Translations under genes and position numbers: made by a program
Source of the DNA: Pseudomonas fluorescens
GTDB lineage: Bacteria; Pseudomonadota; Gammaproteobacteria; Pseudomonadales; Pseudomonadaceae
NCBI RefSeq assembly: GCF_902497855.1
Contig: NZ_CABVHU010000030.1
Location: forward strand, 1 to 56,988
Length of the DNA: 56,988 nucleotides
Direction of reading: 5' to 3'
Notes under the pieces: generated by a model
Told to the model about the DNA's origin: nothing
Database searches by the model: none
What the model saw: the letters and a program-made list of their open reading frames with translations, nothing else
Shown: positions 8,441-15,580 of the stretch, piece by piece
Position numbering within the stretch: the stretch's first letter is position 1
How the letters are laid out: every line of letters starts with the position of its first letter

Positions 8441-9097
8441 ATGCCCAGGAAAACCACCGAAGAGGCGCCGGCCCGACCGACTCGCGATTCCGATGCCACG
8501 CGCCTGAGAATTCTCAACGCGGCGAAAATCGAGTTTGCGAAATTGGGCCTTGGCGGTGCTCGCATTGACAGCATCGCGCTGCGAGCCCAATCCAATAAAC
8601 GGATGATTTACGAGTATTTCGGCAATAAGGAAGGCTTGTTCGAAGCCGTGCTTGAATTGGCTTATCAAGACATCCGCCAGGCCGAGCGCAAGCTCAAGCT
8701 CGAAGAACTGGAACCGGTGGAAGCGATCCGCAAACTGGTGAGCTTCACCTGGAAGTACTACCTGAAAAACCCTCATTTCCTGACCCTGGTCAACAGCGAG
8801 AACCTGCACAAGGCCGCGCACCTGAAGCGCTCCCGGGAAAAGATGCATGACATGCACGCGCCGATGGTGTCGATGGTTGCCGAGATCCTTGATCGCGGTG
8901 TCGCCCAAGGCGTGTTCCGCGAAGGCATCGATCCGATCCAGTTGAACATCACGATTGCAGCGATCAATTACTACTACCTCAACAACCGTTTCACCGGCGA
9001 GATCATCTATGGCTTCGACCTGATGTCCCCCGAAGCGCTGCAAACCCGGATCGACTTCAACATCCAGACGATCCTCGGCATGCTGCGCCCCGACTGA
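8441..9097 (+). CDS. TetR-family transcriptional regulator, likely regulator of the surrounding catabolic genes
   Basis: A 218-residue TetR-type protein. The helix-turn-helix spans about residues 22-68, with LRILNAAKIEFAKLGLGG followed by IDSIALRAQSNKRMIYEYFG and the NKEGLFEAVL segment that usually follows. The C-terminal ligand domain is all helical. It lies between the GMC/ALDH operon and the CoA-transferase gene, and three near-identical 18-bp palindromic sites surround the three target operons, one of them just upstream of this gene. The simplest reading is a repressor released by a pathway intermediate, possibly an acyl-CoA, as in many TetR regulators of acyl-CoA metabolism. The IclR protein at 15581 is the alternative regulator of the cluster. 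Confidence 0.9.
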   Translation: MPRKTTEEAPARPTRDSDATRLRILNAAKIEFAKLGLGGARIDSIALRAQSNKRMIYEYFGNKEGLFEAVLELAYQDIRQAERKLKLEELEPVEAIRKLVSFTWKYYLKNPHFLTLVNSENLHKAAHLKRSREKMHDMHAPMVSMVAEILDRGVAQGVFREGIDPIQLNITIAAINYYYLNNRFTGEIIYGFDLMSPEALQTRIDFNIQTILGMLRPD

Positions 9098-9114
9098 GAT
9101 CCCGCGACGCATCA

Positions 9115-9148
9115 GCCCCTTTTCGCTCAGGTGCAAGCCAGAAGGGGC
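9115..9148. terminator. Hairpin between convergent genes, probable bidirectional terminator
   Basis: GCCCCTT and AAGGGGC form a seven-pair stem around a 20-base loop in the 56-base gap between the TetR stop and the CoA-transferase stop. T-rich on one side of the stem and A-rich on the other, it could serve both strands. Confidence 0.45.
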
Positions 9149-9153
9149 CGACA

Positions 9154-10665
9154 TCACACCAGCCCTGCCACTTTCACATCACGTACGATCGGCGCGAACG
9201 CCATGCGATCCAGCACGTCACGCTGGATATCGATGCCTTGTGCGACCTCGATCAGTTCGATGCCATCGGGCGAAAGCCTGAACACTGCACGCTCCGTGAC
9301 ATAGAGCACCTCTTGTCCGGCGAGCATGGCTTGCGGGCCGCTGAAGGTGATGTGACGGACTTTCTCCACCAGCTTGGGCACCTCGCCGAGGCGATTGAGT
9401 TGCAACTCGACGCCGACCTTCGCCACCTCCAGCCCCTTGGCTTCGAACGCACCGCAAAACACCACTTTGCGCGCGCCCTGAGTGATGTCGATGAAGCCAC
9501 CGGGACCGACCAGCGTGCCCCCCAGGTTCGACACGTTGACGTTGCCCTGGCTGTCCATTTCGCCCATGCCGAGAAACGCCAGGTCCACCCCGCCACCGCT
9601 GTAGAAATCGAACTGATCCAGGGACGTCACGATCGCTTGCGGGTAACGCGCGGCGCCAAACATCGCGCCGCCCATCATCCGGCCGTTGTGAATGCCCTGC
9701 TCGATGCTGCCCCAATAGCTGTCTTGCAGGCCGCGTTCGGCGAGCAATGAAGGGATGCCGCCCGGGATGCCAAACCCGAAATTCAAGGACATGCCGGGCA
9801 TGAATTCATCAGCGGCGCGTTGCGCGATGATCCGGCGAATGTCATCGGCAATGGCTTGCTCGGCCTCAGCCGATTGCGCAAGGCATTCGCCACTGATGGC
9901 CGGGTCGTAATCAGCCGCCACACACTGGCGTTGCTCGGGTACGACCACCACCTCATCGATCAGCACGCCGGGAATCCGCACCAGTCGCGCCGGCACAAAA
10001 GCACTGTCGCTCAGTTCACGAACCTGCACATACACCTTGCCGCCGCTATTATGGGCCGCCAGCGCCAGTGCATAGGCATCCAGGTCCGCCGCTTCGTGGC
10101 ACAAGGTAATGTTGCCGCTCGGGTCGGCCAGGCTGCCCCTGACAATCGCCACGTCGACCTTGAACGGCTTGTAGCGCAGGTACGTCTTGCCCTCTATGTC
10201 CAGGCGCTCGACGATGGCCTCGGTGGCCCGCGCGTTGCATTTTCCGCCGGCAACCAGCGGATCGGCGAACGTCCCGAGGCCGATATGGGTAATCAGACCC
10301 GGGCGCGCCGCACCGATTTCGCGCATCAGACTCATGATTACCCCGGCGGGCAAGCTGTAAGCCTCGATGGCGTTATTGCGCGCCAGCGCCTGCATCTTGG
10401 CCGACCAACTCCAGTGCCCGCCGATGACCTTGGTCACCAACCCTTCATGAGCGAGCCGCTCCAGACCGCTGCCCTGCCCGTCGCCAATGCCCAAGGCATG
10501 CACCACGGTCAGCCCGCAGGGGTGGCCCGTACGCAGAAACGAATCCTCGATGGCTGCGAGCAGTGCGTCAGGTTCCAGCAGAGTCCCCGAACCACAGACC
10601 GCGATGGTGGCCCCGTCGGCAATCCGGCTGGCCACATCCGACGCTGATGAACAGCTTCTTTTCAT
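9154..10665 (-). CDS. Family I CoA-transferase, fused alpha-beta type (acetate/propionate CoA-transferase-like, YdiF family)
   Basis: A 503-residue protein joining the two halves of a family I CoA-transferase. The N-terminal half has VASRIADGATIAVCGSGTLL and later GGHWSWSAKMQALARNNAIE. The C-terminal half carries the catalytic Glu in SIEQGIHNG, then FDFYSGGGVDLAFLGMGEMD and GGFIDITQGARKVVFCG. It should move CoA from a donor such as acetyl-CoA or succinyl-CoA onto a carboxylic acid. I set the start at MKRSCSSASD because GAGGAAA precedes it; the frame is open 47 codons further, across operator site 3. It is a single leftward gene divergent from the acyl-CoA dehydrogenase. It would activate the acid made by the GMC and aldehyde dehydrogenase pair. 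Confidence 0.9.
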   Translation of the reverse strand: MKRSCSSASDVASRIADGATIAVCGSGTLLEPDALLAAIEDSFLRTGHPCGLTVVHALGIGDGQGSGLERLAHEGLVTKVIGGHWSWSAKMQALARNNAIEAYSLPAGVIMSLMREIGAARPGLITHIGLGTFADPLVAGGKCNARATEAIVERLDIEGKTYLRYKPFKVDVAIVRGSLADPSGNITLCHEAADLDAYALALAAHNSGGKVYVQVRELSDSAFVPARLVRIPGVLIDEVVVVPEQRQCVAADYDPAISGECLAQSAEAEQAIADDIRRIIAQRAADEFMPGMSLNFGFGIPGGIPSLLAERGLQDSYWGSIEQGIHNGRMMGGAMFGAARYPQAIVTSLDQFDFYSGGGVDLAFLGMGEMDSQGNVNVSNLGGTLVGPGGFIDITQGARKVVFCGAFEAKGLEVAKVGVELQLNRLGEVPKLVEKVRHITFSGPQAMLAGQEVLYVTERAVFRLSPDGIELIEVAQGIDIQRDVLDRMAFAPIVRDVKVAGLV

Positions 10666-10672
10666 TGTTTTT
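10665..10672 (-). promoter_or_regulatory. Hfq/Crc-type CA motif AAAAACAA overlapping the CoA-transferase start
   Basis: AAAAACAA fits AAnAAnAA and shares its last base with the ATG, between the ribosome site and the start codon. Confidence 0.5.
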
Positions 10673-10750
10673 TCCTCATCAATCCGCTTGCCGCAATCGA
10701 AACCGATTTTTTCAGAGAGCGCTTGACGCCTTCCGAAAGGACGCATTAAA

Positions 10751-10768
10751 TAAATAACCGGTTGGTTA
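10751..10768. promoter_or_regulatory. Operator site 3 of the catabolic regulon, shared by two divergent genes
   Basis: TAAATAACCGGTTGGTTA; its reverse complement matches operator site 1 at 16 of 18 bases. It contains the central palindrome AACCGGTT. It lies 86 bases before the CoA-transferase start and 88 bases before the acyl-CoA dehydrogenase start, so one site can control both directions. Confidence 0.75.
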
Positions 10769-10848
10769 CTTAAATCCACTTTAATCCAGCTGAAAAAAGA
10801 ACACAACCCAAGCGATGAAGGTCTTTCCCATCGCGCAACAGAAAGGAA

Positions 10849-10856
10849 AAAAACAA
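10849..10856 (+). promoter_or_regulatory. Hfq/Crc-type CA motif AAAAACAA at the acyl-CoA dehydrogenase start
   Basis: AAAAACAA fits AAnAAnAA and ends on the first base of the ATG, directly after an AAAGGA ribosome site. The divergent CoA-transferase gene has the same motif in the same position. Confidence 0.5.
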
Positions 10857-12001
10857 TGCAGCTTTCTGAGACTCACCTGCAGATCCGCGACGTGGCCCGC
10901 CGTTTTGCCGACCAGGCGATCCGTCCGCTGGCCGAGAAGCTCGATCACGACGAAAGTTTTCCCGCCGAGCTGTACCGGCAGATGGGTGCACTGGGCCTGT
11001 TCGGCATCACCGTGCCCGAGGCATTTGGCGGCACTGGCCTGGATACCATTGCCTATGCGCTGGTGATGGAAGAGTTGTCGCGCGGCTATGCCTCGGTCGC
11101 CGACCAGTGCGGCCTGCTGGAACTCATTGGCACCTTGCTGTCGGTTCACGGCAGCGCCGCGCAACGCGAGCGTTTTCTGCCGTCACTGCTGAGCGCACAG
11201 CAACATCCGGCGTACTGCATCACCGAGGCTGAAGCCGGTTCGGATGTGTCCGGTATCCGCACCACGGCGGTTCGCACCGAGAACGGCTGGCTGCTCAACG
11301 GCTCGAAGTTGTGGATTCACAACGCGCCGGTGGCCGACCTGGCGTTCGTGCTGGCACGCACCGACCCGGCAGCGGGCAAGCGTGGCATGAGTATTTTTAT
11401 CGTCGATTGTCATCTGCCGGGCGTCTCCAAAGGCCCCAAGGAACACAAGATGGGGCAACGCGCGTCGCAGGTCGGCGGCTTGAACTTCGACAACGTCGAA
11501 CTGCCCGCCGATGCCCTGCTCGGCCAGGAAGGTCGTGGTTTTCACATCATGATGAGTGCCCTGGACAAGGGCCGGGTCGGTATCGCTTCGCTCGCGGTCG
11601 GCATTGCTCAGGCAGGTCTCGAAGCAGCGCTCGAGTACGTGCCGCAGCGCAAACAATTCGGCAAGCCCATCGCCGAAAACCAGGGTTTGCAGTGGATCCT
11701 GGCGGACATGGCCAAGGACATTCGCGCCGCACGCTTGCTGGTACTGGATGCCGCGGATCGTCTGGACCGCGCTGACAACGCCACGATTGCCTGTTCAATG
11801 GCCAAGTGTTTCGCCGCCGACGTCGCCGTGGCGCAAACGGCGAATGCCGTGCAACTGTTTGGCGGCAGCGGGTTTATCCGTGGTTTTGAAGTCGAGCGTC
11901 TGTACCGTGATGCCAAGATCACCCAGATCTATGAAGGCACCAACCAGATCCAGCGCACGATCATCGCGCGCGAGCTGTTCAATCACGGAGCACGCACATG
12001 A
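10856..12001 (+). CDS. Acyl-CoA dehydrogenase (FAD, ETF-linked)
   Basis: A 381-residue acyl-CoA dehydrogenase of the usual length for short- and branched-chain enzymes. Family signature 1 is ITEAEAGSDVSGIRTTA near residue 122, and signature 2 begins RKQFGKPIAENQGLQW near 265. LFGGSGFIRGFEVERLYRDA is followed by IYEGTNQIQRTIIAR, where the Glu of YEGT is the expected catalytic base. It should introduce a double bond beside the CoA thioester and pass electrons to an ETF; etfB lies at the other end of the cluster. It heads a rightward operon, overlaps the next gene by four bases (ATGA), and shares operator site 3 with the CoA-transferase. Chain specificity is unknown. Confidence 0.94.
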   Translation: MQLSETHLQIRDVARRFADQAIRPLAEKLDHDESFPAELYRQMGALGLFGITVPEAFGGTGLDTIAYALVMEELSRGYASVADQCGLLELIGTLLSVHGSAAQRERFLPSLLSAQQHPAYCITEAEAGSDVSGIRTTAVRTENGWLLNGSKLWIHNAPVADLAFVLARTDPAAGKRGMSIFIVDCHLPGVSKGPKEHKMGQRASQVGGLNFDNVELPADALLGQEGRGFHIMMSALDKGRVGIASLAVGIAQAGLEAALEYVPQRKQFGKPIAENQGLQWILADMAKDIRAARLLVLDAADRLDRADNATIACSMAKCFAADVAVAQTANAVQLFGGSGFIRGFEVERLYRDAKITQIYEGTNQIQRTIIARELFNHGART

Positions 12002-12768
12002 TGCCGCGTCCTACCGCGCTGGTCACCGGCGCACGCGGTGGCATCGGCCGCGCCATTGCAGTGGGCCTGGCGCAAGCCGGTTTCGATCTGGCCGTGGCGG
12101 ATCTGCAGGTCGATGAGGCCTTGGTGGAAACCGTACGACTGGCGGCCGATCTGGGTGCCAACGCCGTTGCACTGGCCGGCGACATTTCGGCCATCGAGCA
12201 ACATGAAACGCTGCTGGACGCGGCACAGGCCGCGATCGGTTCGCTGTCGTGCCTGGTCAACAATGCCGGGGTGTCGGTGCTGTCACGCGGTGACTTGCTG
12301 GAGGTCAGCCCGCAGAGTTTTGATCGCTGCCATCAGGTGAACACCCGGGGCACGTTCTTTCTGACCCAGGCGTTCGCCCGCCGCCTACGGCGGCAAGTAC
12401 CGTGCGAACAGCATCGCTGCATCATCACCATCACCTCTTCCAACGTGCACGCGATTTCGACCTTGCGCGGCGAATACGGCATTTCCAAGGCCGGTTTGTC
12501 CATGGCCTCGCGCCTGTTCGCCGTGCGCCTGGCGGATGAAGGCATCGGTGTCTACGAGGTACAGCCGGGACTGATCGCCACCGAAATGACGGCGCCGTCC
12601 AAGGCGCGCTACGACACTGAAATCGAACGGGGCCTGACTGCCATCAAGCGTTGGGGACAGCCCGAAGATGTCGCGCGTGTCGTCACCACCATGGCCACGG
12701 GGGGCTTGCCCTACACCGTCGGCCAGGCAGTGCCGGTGGACGGTGGTCTGCTGATTCCGAAATTTTAA
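11998..12768 (+). CDS. Short-chain dehydrogenase/reductase (FabG-like)
   Basis: A 256-residue classical SDR with cofactor motif TGARGGIGRA at residues 10-19, NNAG near 90, catalytic Ser in ITSSNVHA and YGISK as the Tyr/Lys pair, then PGLIATEMT. Asp in VADLQVDEA after the second strand favours NAD(H). The start overlaps the stop of the acyl-CoA dehydrogenase gene, so translation is coupled. Annotated relatives are often called 3-ketoacyl-ACP reductase, but in this operon it more likely oxidises a secondary alcohol on the pathway intermediate. No enoyl-CoA hydratase lies beside it, so its exact step is open. Confidence 0.9.
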   Translation: MMPRPTALVTGARGGIGRAIAVGLAQAGFDLAVADLQVDEALVETVRLAADLGANAVALAGDISAIEQHETLLDAAQAAIGSLSCLVNNAGVSVLSRGDLLEVSPQSFDRCHQVNTRGTFFLTQAFARRLRRQVPCEQHRCIITITSSNVHAISTLRGEYGISKAGLSMASRLFAVRLADEGIGVYEVQPGLIATEMTAPSKARYDTEIERGLTAIKRWGQPEDVARVVTTMATGGLPYTVGQAVPVDGGLLIPKF

Positions 12769-12787
12769 TCTGCCAGGAGATAAGCCC

Positions 12788-13963
12788 ATGCCTTTGACTA
12801 TCGACTTGTTGACCTCTGACGCGGACCGTCCGCTGCAGCGTTACACATTGACTGGCGAGCCGCTGTTGCCGCCTGCCAGGCCCTTGCCCGCCAACCGAAT
12901 CGCCTTGTCCGCCGCGCACGTCGTCGCCGATCCGTTCAGCGCAAGCCAGCCCGGCGGCAAAGCCGCCATCGACTGGGAACAAACCCTTCACTATCGACGC
13001 TACCTGTTGCAGCAGGGTTTGGGCATTGCCGAGGCGATGGACACCGCCCAGCGCGGAATGGGCCTTGACTGGCCAACGGCGCTGGAACTGATCAGGCGCA
13101 CGCTCGAAGAAACCCGCGACATCAGGCATGCCGTGATTTTTTCCGGCTGCGGCACTGATCAGTTGGCCGCAAGTGATGCCAACAGCCTTGACGATGTACT
13201 CAAGGCGTACGACGAACAGCACAGCGCCATCGACAAGCTCGATGGACGCATCATTCTCATGGCCAGTCGTGCCTTGGCGCGGGTCGCCAAAGGTCCGAAA
13301 GACTACAAAAAAGTGTATGGCCGAGTGCTGTCCGATGCACGGGAGCCGGTGATTCTGCATTGGCTGGGCGATATGTTCGACCCCGCCTTGACGGGCTATT
13401 GGGGCAGTCAGAAGTATGAGGAGGCTGTGGAAACCTGCCTTGAAATCATTCACGAGCATGCCGACAAGGTCGACGGGATCAAAATCTCGCTGCTCGACAA
13501 AGAGAAGGAAATCCTCCTGCGTCGGCGCTTGCCTGAATCGGTGAAAATGTACACCGGCGACGACTTCAACTACCCGGAACTGATCGCTGGCGATGAACAA
13601 GGTTTCTCCCATGCCTTGCTGGGTATCTTCGATGCCATTGCCCCTGCCGCCTCCCACGCACTGGCGGCCTTGGCCGAAGGCGACCTGGCGCGTTACTACG
13701 CACTCCTCGACCCTACCGTGCCACTGGCGCGATTGATCTTCAGCAGCCCCACCCAGTATTACAAAACCGGCGTGGTGTTCCTGGCCTACCTCAATGGTCA
13801 CCAGGAACACTTCATCATGCTGGGTGGCCAGCAAGCCATGCGGCCCCTGCCCTACTTCTGCGAGATCTTCCGCCTCGCCGACCAGGCAGGCCTGCTCAGC
13901 GACCCGGCACTGGCCGTGGCCCGGATGAAAACCTTCCTCGGGCTCTATGGCATCGGCGTTTAA
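12788..13963 (+). CDS. DUF993-family protein (TIM-barrel, DapA/aldolase-like)
   Basis: A 391-residue protein I recognise as a DUF993 member, a family placed with dihydrodipicolinate-synthase-like TIM barrels and without a well-established reaction. Visible stretches are DWEQTLHYRRYLLQQGLGIAEAMDTAQRGMGLDW, then SGCGTDQL near 120, VILHWLGDMFDPALTGYWGS near 200, DGIKISLLDKEKE near 235 (a Lys where Schiff-base aldolases carry theirs) and YTGDDFNYPELI. These support an aldolase or lyase role, cleaving or forming a carbon-carbon bond. It follows the SDR gene by 19 bases and precedes the TIM-barrel isomerase. The family call is fairly firm; the function is inference. Confidence 0.8.
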   Translation: MPLTIDLLTSDADRPLQRYTLTGEPLLPPARPLPANRIALSAAHVVADPFSASQPGGKAAIDWEQTLHYRRYLLQQGLGIAEAMDTAQRGMGLDWPTALELIRRTLEETRDIRHAVIFSGCGTDQLAASDANSLDDVLKAYDEQHSAIDKLDGRIILMASRALARVAKGPKDYKKVYGRVLSDAREPVILHWLGDMFDPALTGYWGSQKYEEAVETCLEIIHEHADKVDGIKISLLDKEKEILLRRRLPESVKMYTGDDFNYPELIAGDEQGFSHALLGIFDAIAPAASHALAALAEGDLARYYALLDPTVPLARLIFSSPTQYYKTGVVFLAYLNGHQEHFIMLGGQQAMRPLPYFCEIFRLADQAGLLSDPALAVARMKTFLGLYGIGV

Positions 13964-13971
13964 GGCTGTCC

Positions 13972-13994
13972 GCGGAGCGCCGCAATGGCTCCGC
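13972..13994 (+). other. Intercistronic hairpin
   Basis: GCGGAGC and GCTCCGC pair perfectly around a nine-base loop in the 67-base gap between the DUF993 gene and the isomerase gene. It has no T tract, so it is more likely an mRNA-stability or processing element than a terminator. Confidence 0.4.
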
Positions 13995-14030
13995 TTCGCG
14001 ACTGAACCCTTGGCAATCGTGGAGAACTCA

Positions 14031-14888
14031 ATGTCATACCCTTCGCTGGAAAACCGCCTCGATCGCTGCTCGATCAACACCGCCACCCTCGGTCATCGCC
14101 TGCCCCTCGAGCAGACCCTGGATCTCATCGCCCGCGCGGGATTTGGCTACGTCGCCCCGTGGCGCCGGGATTTGCAGGGCCGCTCGCCTGGCCAGGTTCG
14201 CCGGCACTTGCGCGACGCCGGACTCAAGGTCAATGCCTATTGCCGTTCCACCTTCATTCCGGCCGCCACGCGTCAGGGCTTCGACGCCGCCATGGCCGAC
14301 AACTTCAGGGCCATCGAGGAGGCCGCCGAGTTGCACGCGCATTCGTTCATCATGGTGGTCGGCAGCTTGCCCGACGGTTCCAGGGACCTGTCGGCCGCAC
14401 GGGATCAGGTAGCCGAAGGCCTGGCCCTGCTGCTTGAGCATGCCAGGCAGCATCAGGTTTCACTGGCGCTGGAACCCCTGCACCCGATGTATGCGGCAGA
14501 CCGTTCCTGCCTGTCGACGCTGGAACAGGCCCTGGACCTGTGCGACATGCTGGAGCCGGGAACCTGCCACAGCCTGGGCGTCGCGGTGGACGTCTACCAC
14601 TGTTGGTGGGACCCCAAGCTGCCCGAGCAGATACAACGCGCCGGCGCGCAAAAACGCATCCTGGGCCTGCACCTCTCCGACTGGCTGGTGCCCACCCGGG
14701 ACCTGCTGCTGGACCGCGGCATGATGGGCGATGGCGTGATTGATCTGCGCGGCATTCGCCAACAGGTTGAAACGGCGGGTTATGACGGCGCCGTCGAAGT
14801 GGAAATATTTTCCCGTGATACCTGGTGGAAACGCGACGAAGCCGACGTCCTGCACACCTGTGCCGAACGCTTGCAAGGCTGCTGTTAA
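14031..14888 (+). CDS. Sugar phosphate isomerase/epimerase-like TIM-barrel protein
   Basis: A 285-residue xylose-isomerase-like TIM barrel (AP endonuclease 2 superfamily). It shows LEQTLDLIARAGFGYVAPWRR near the N-terminus, LALEPLHPMYAADRSCLSTL near 145, VAVDVYHCWWDPKL near 185, LGLHLSDWLVPTRDLLLDRG and GAVEVEIFSRDTWWK; the Glu, Asp, His and Glu residues are the usual metal ligands. The start is placed at MSYPSLENRL because GGAG precedes it; the frame is open 28 codons upstream into the DUF993 gene. The pairing of a DUF993 protein with such an isomerase suggests that the intermediate is a polyhydroxy or keto compound that is epimerised and then cleaved. Confidence 0.85.
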   Translation: MSYPSLENRLDRCSINTATLGHRLPLEQTLDLIARAGFGYVAPWRRDLQGRSPGQVRRHLRDAGLKVNAYCRSTFIPAATRQGFDAAMADNFRAIEEAAELHAHSFIMVVGSLPDGSRDLSAARDQVAEGLALLLEHARQHQVSLALEPLHPMYAADRSCLSTLEQALDLCDMLEPGTCHSLGVAVDVYHCWWDPKLPEQIQRAGAQKRILGLHLSDWLVPTRDLLLDRGMMGDGVIDLRGIRQQVETAGYDGAVEVEIFSRDTWWKRDEADVLHTCAERLQGCC

Positions 14889-14906
14889 ACCTCGTACGCC
14901 CTGCAG

Positions 14907-14914
14907 AACAATAA
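14907..14914 (+). promoter_or_regulatory. Hfq/Crc-type CA motif before the broken MFS gene
   Basis: AACAATAA fits AAnAAnAA and lies just before the ribosome site of the transporter pseudogene, as in the other catabolic transporter genes of the window. Confidence 0.45.
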
Positions 14915-14930
14915 AAAGAGAGAGGCTCTC

Positions 14931-15499
14931 ATGTCCCATCAATACCGCTGGCAAATCTGTGCGCTGTTGTTTTTCGCCACCACCATCAATTACCTCGACC
15001 GCCAGGTGCTCGGCCTGCTCAAGCCACCTCTATCGGCAGTGTCGGGGGCGGCTGGCTTTCGTCGCGGATGATCAGCGCTGGCTGGTCGACGGAAAAAGCA
15101 CGCAACAGGGCGATGTTGATCATGGCGGCGCTGGTGTTGCCGATCGGTTTCTCCAGCTATATCGACAATATGTGGGTCATGGTTGGCCTTTTGAGCCTGG
15201 CAGCCGCAGCCCACCAGGGATGGTCGGCCAACCTGTTCACCACCGTTGCAGACAACTTCCCACGCTCGCAAGTCGCCTCGGTCATGGGCATTGGCGGCAC
15301 GGCGGGCTCAGTGGGCGGGATGATCTTTCCTTTGATCGTCGGCATCGTTCTGGAACACTACAAGGCCTTGGAAAATCTCACCCTCGGCTACAACCTGATT
15401 TTCATTGTGTGTGCGAGTTCTTACTTGACGGCGTGGATAATCATGCGATTGATGGCCAACCGCGGTGCGCCCTTGCTTCAGCAACCCCTTAAATCCTGA
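14931..15499 (+). pseudogene. MFS transporter (hexuronate/ExuT-like), internally deleted and frameshifted
   Basis: The first codons read MSHQYRWQICALLFFATTIN and continue YLDRQVLGLLKP, a typical start of an anion:cation symporter-type MFS protein of about 430 residues. Right after KPP (near 15023) the frame changes. The next frame reads SIGSVGGGWLSSRMISAGW and then KARNRAMLIMAALVLPIGFSS, which is the loop before the last transmembrane helices, continuing to LLQQPLKS and a stop at 15499. About 240 residues are missing at the junction. The first frame stops at 15069-15071. It follows the isomerase gene with its own ribosome site, so it was probably a second importer for the pathway substrate and is now dead. 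Confidence 0.85.
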
Positions 15500-15516
15500 T
15501 CGCCAGGACTCCGGCC

Positions 15517-15546
15517 GGGCCACGAGACCGTAACGCTTCGTGGCCC
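15517..15546. promoter_or_regulatory. Perfect inverted repeat between the MFS remnant and the IclR gene
   Basis: GGGCCACGA and TCGTGGCCC form a nine-base perfect inverted repeat with a 12-base centre, 18 bases after the pseudogene stop and 35 before the IclR start. It could end the upstream operon or be an autoregulatory site; no T tract follows. Confidence 0.45.
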
Positions 15547-15580
15547 GAAGACTCGACACAGGAAAACGAAAGTTGCGCAC

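Noticed and set aside
12683..14086. A 467-codon open frame on the minus strand opposite the DUF993 gene
   Set aside because: The plus-strand DUF993 gene has family motifs and a coherent operon position; the reverse frame shows no recognisable family.
14740..15492. A 250-codon open frame running across the end of the isomerase gene and the MFS remnant
   Set aside because: It passes through two unrelated genes in the wrong frame, and its translation has none of the hydrophobic segments of the transporter.
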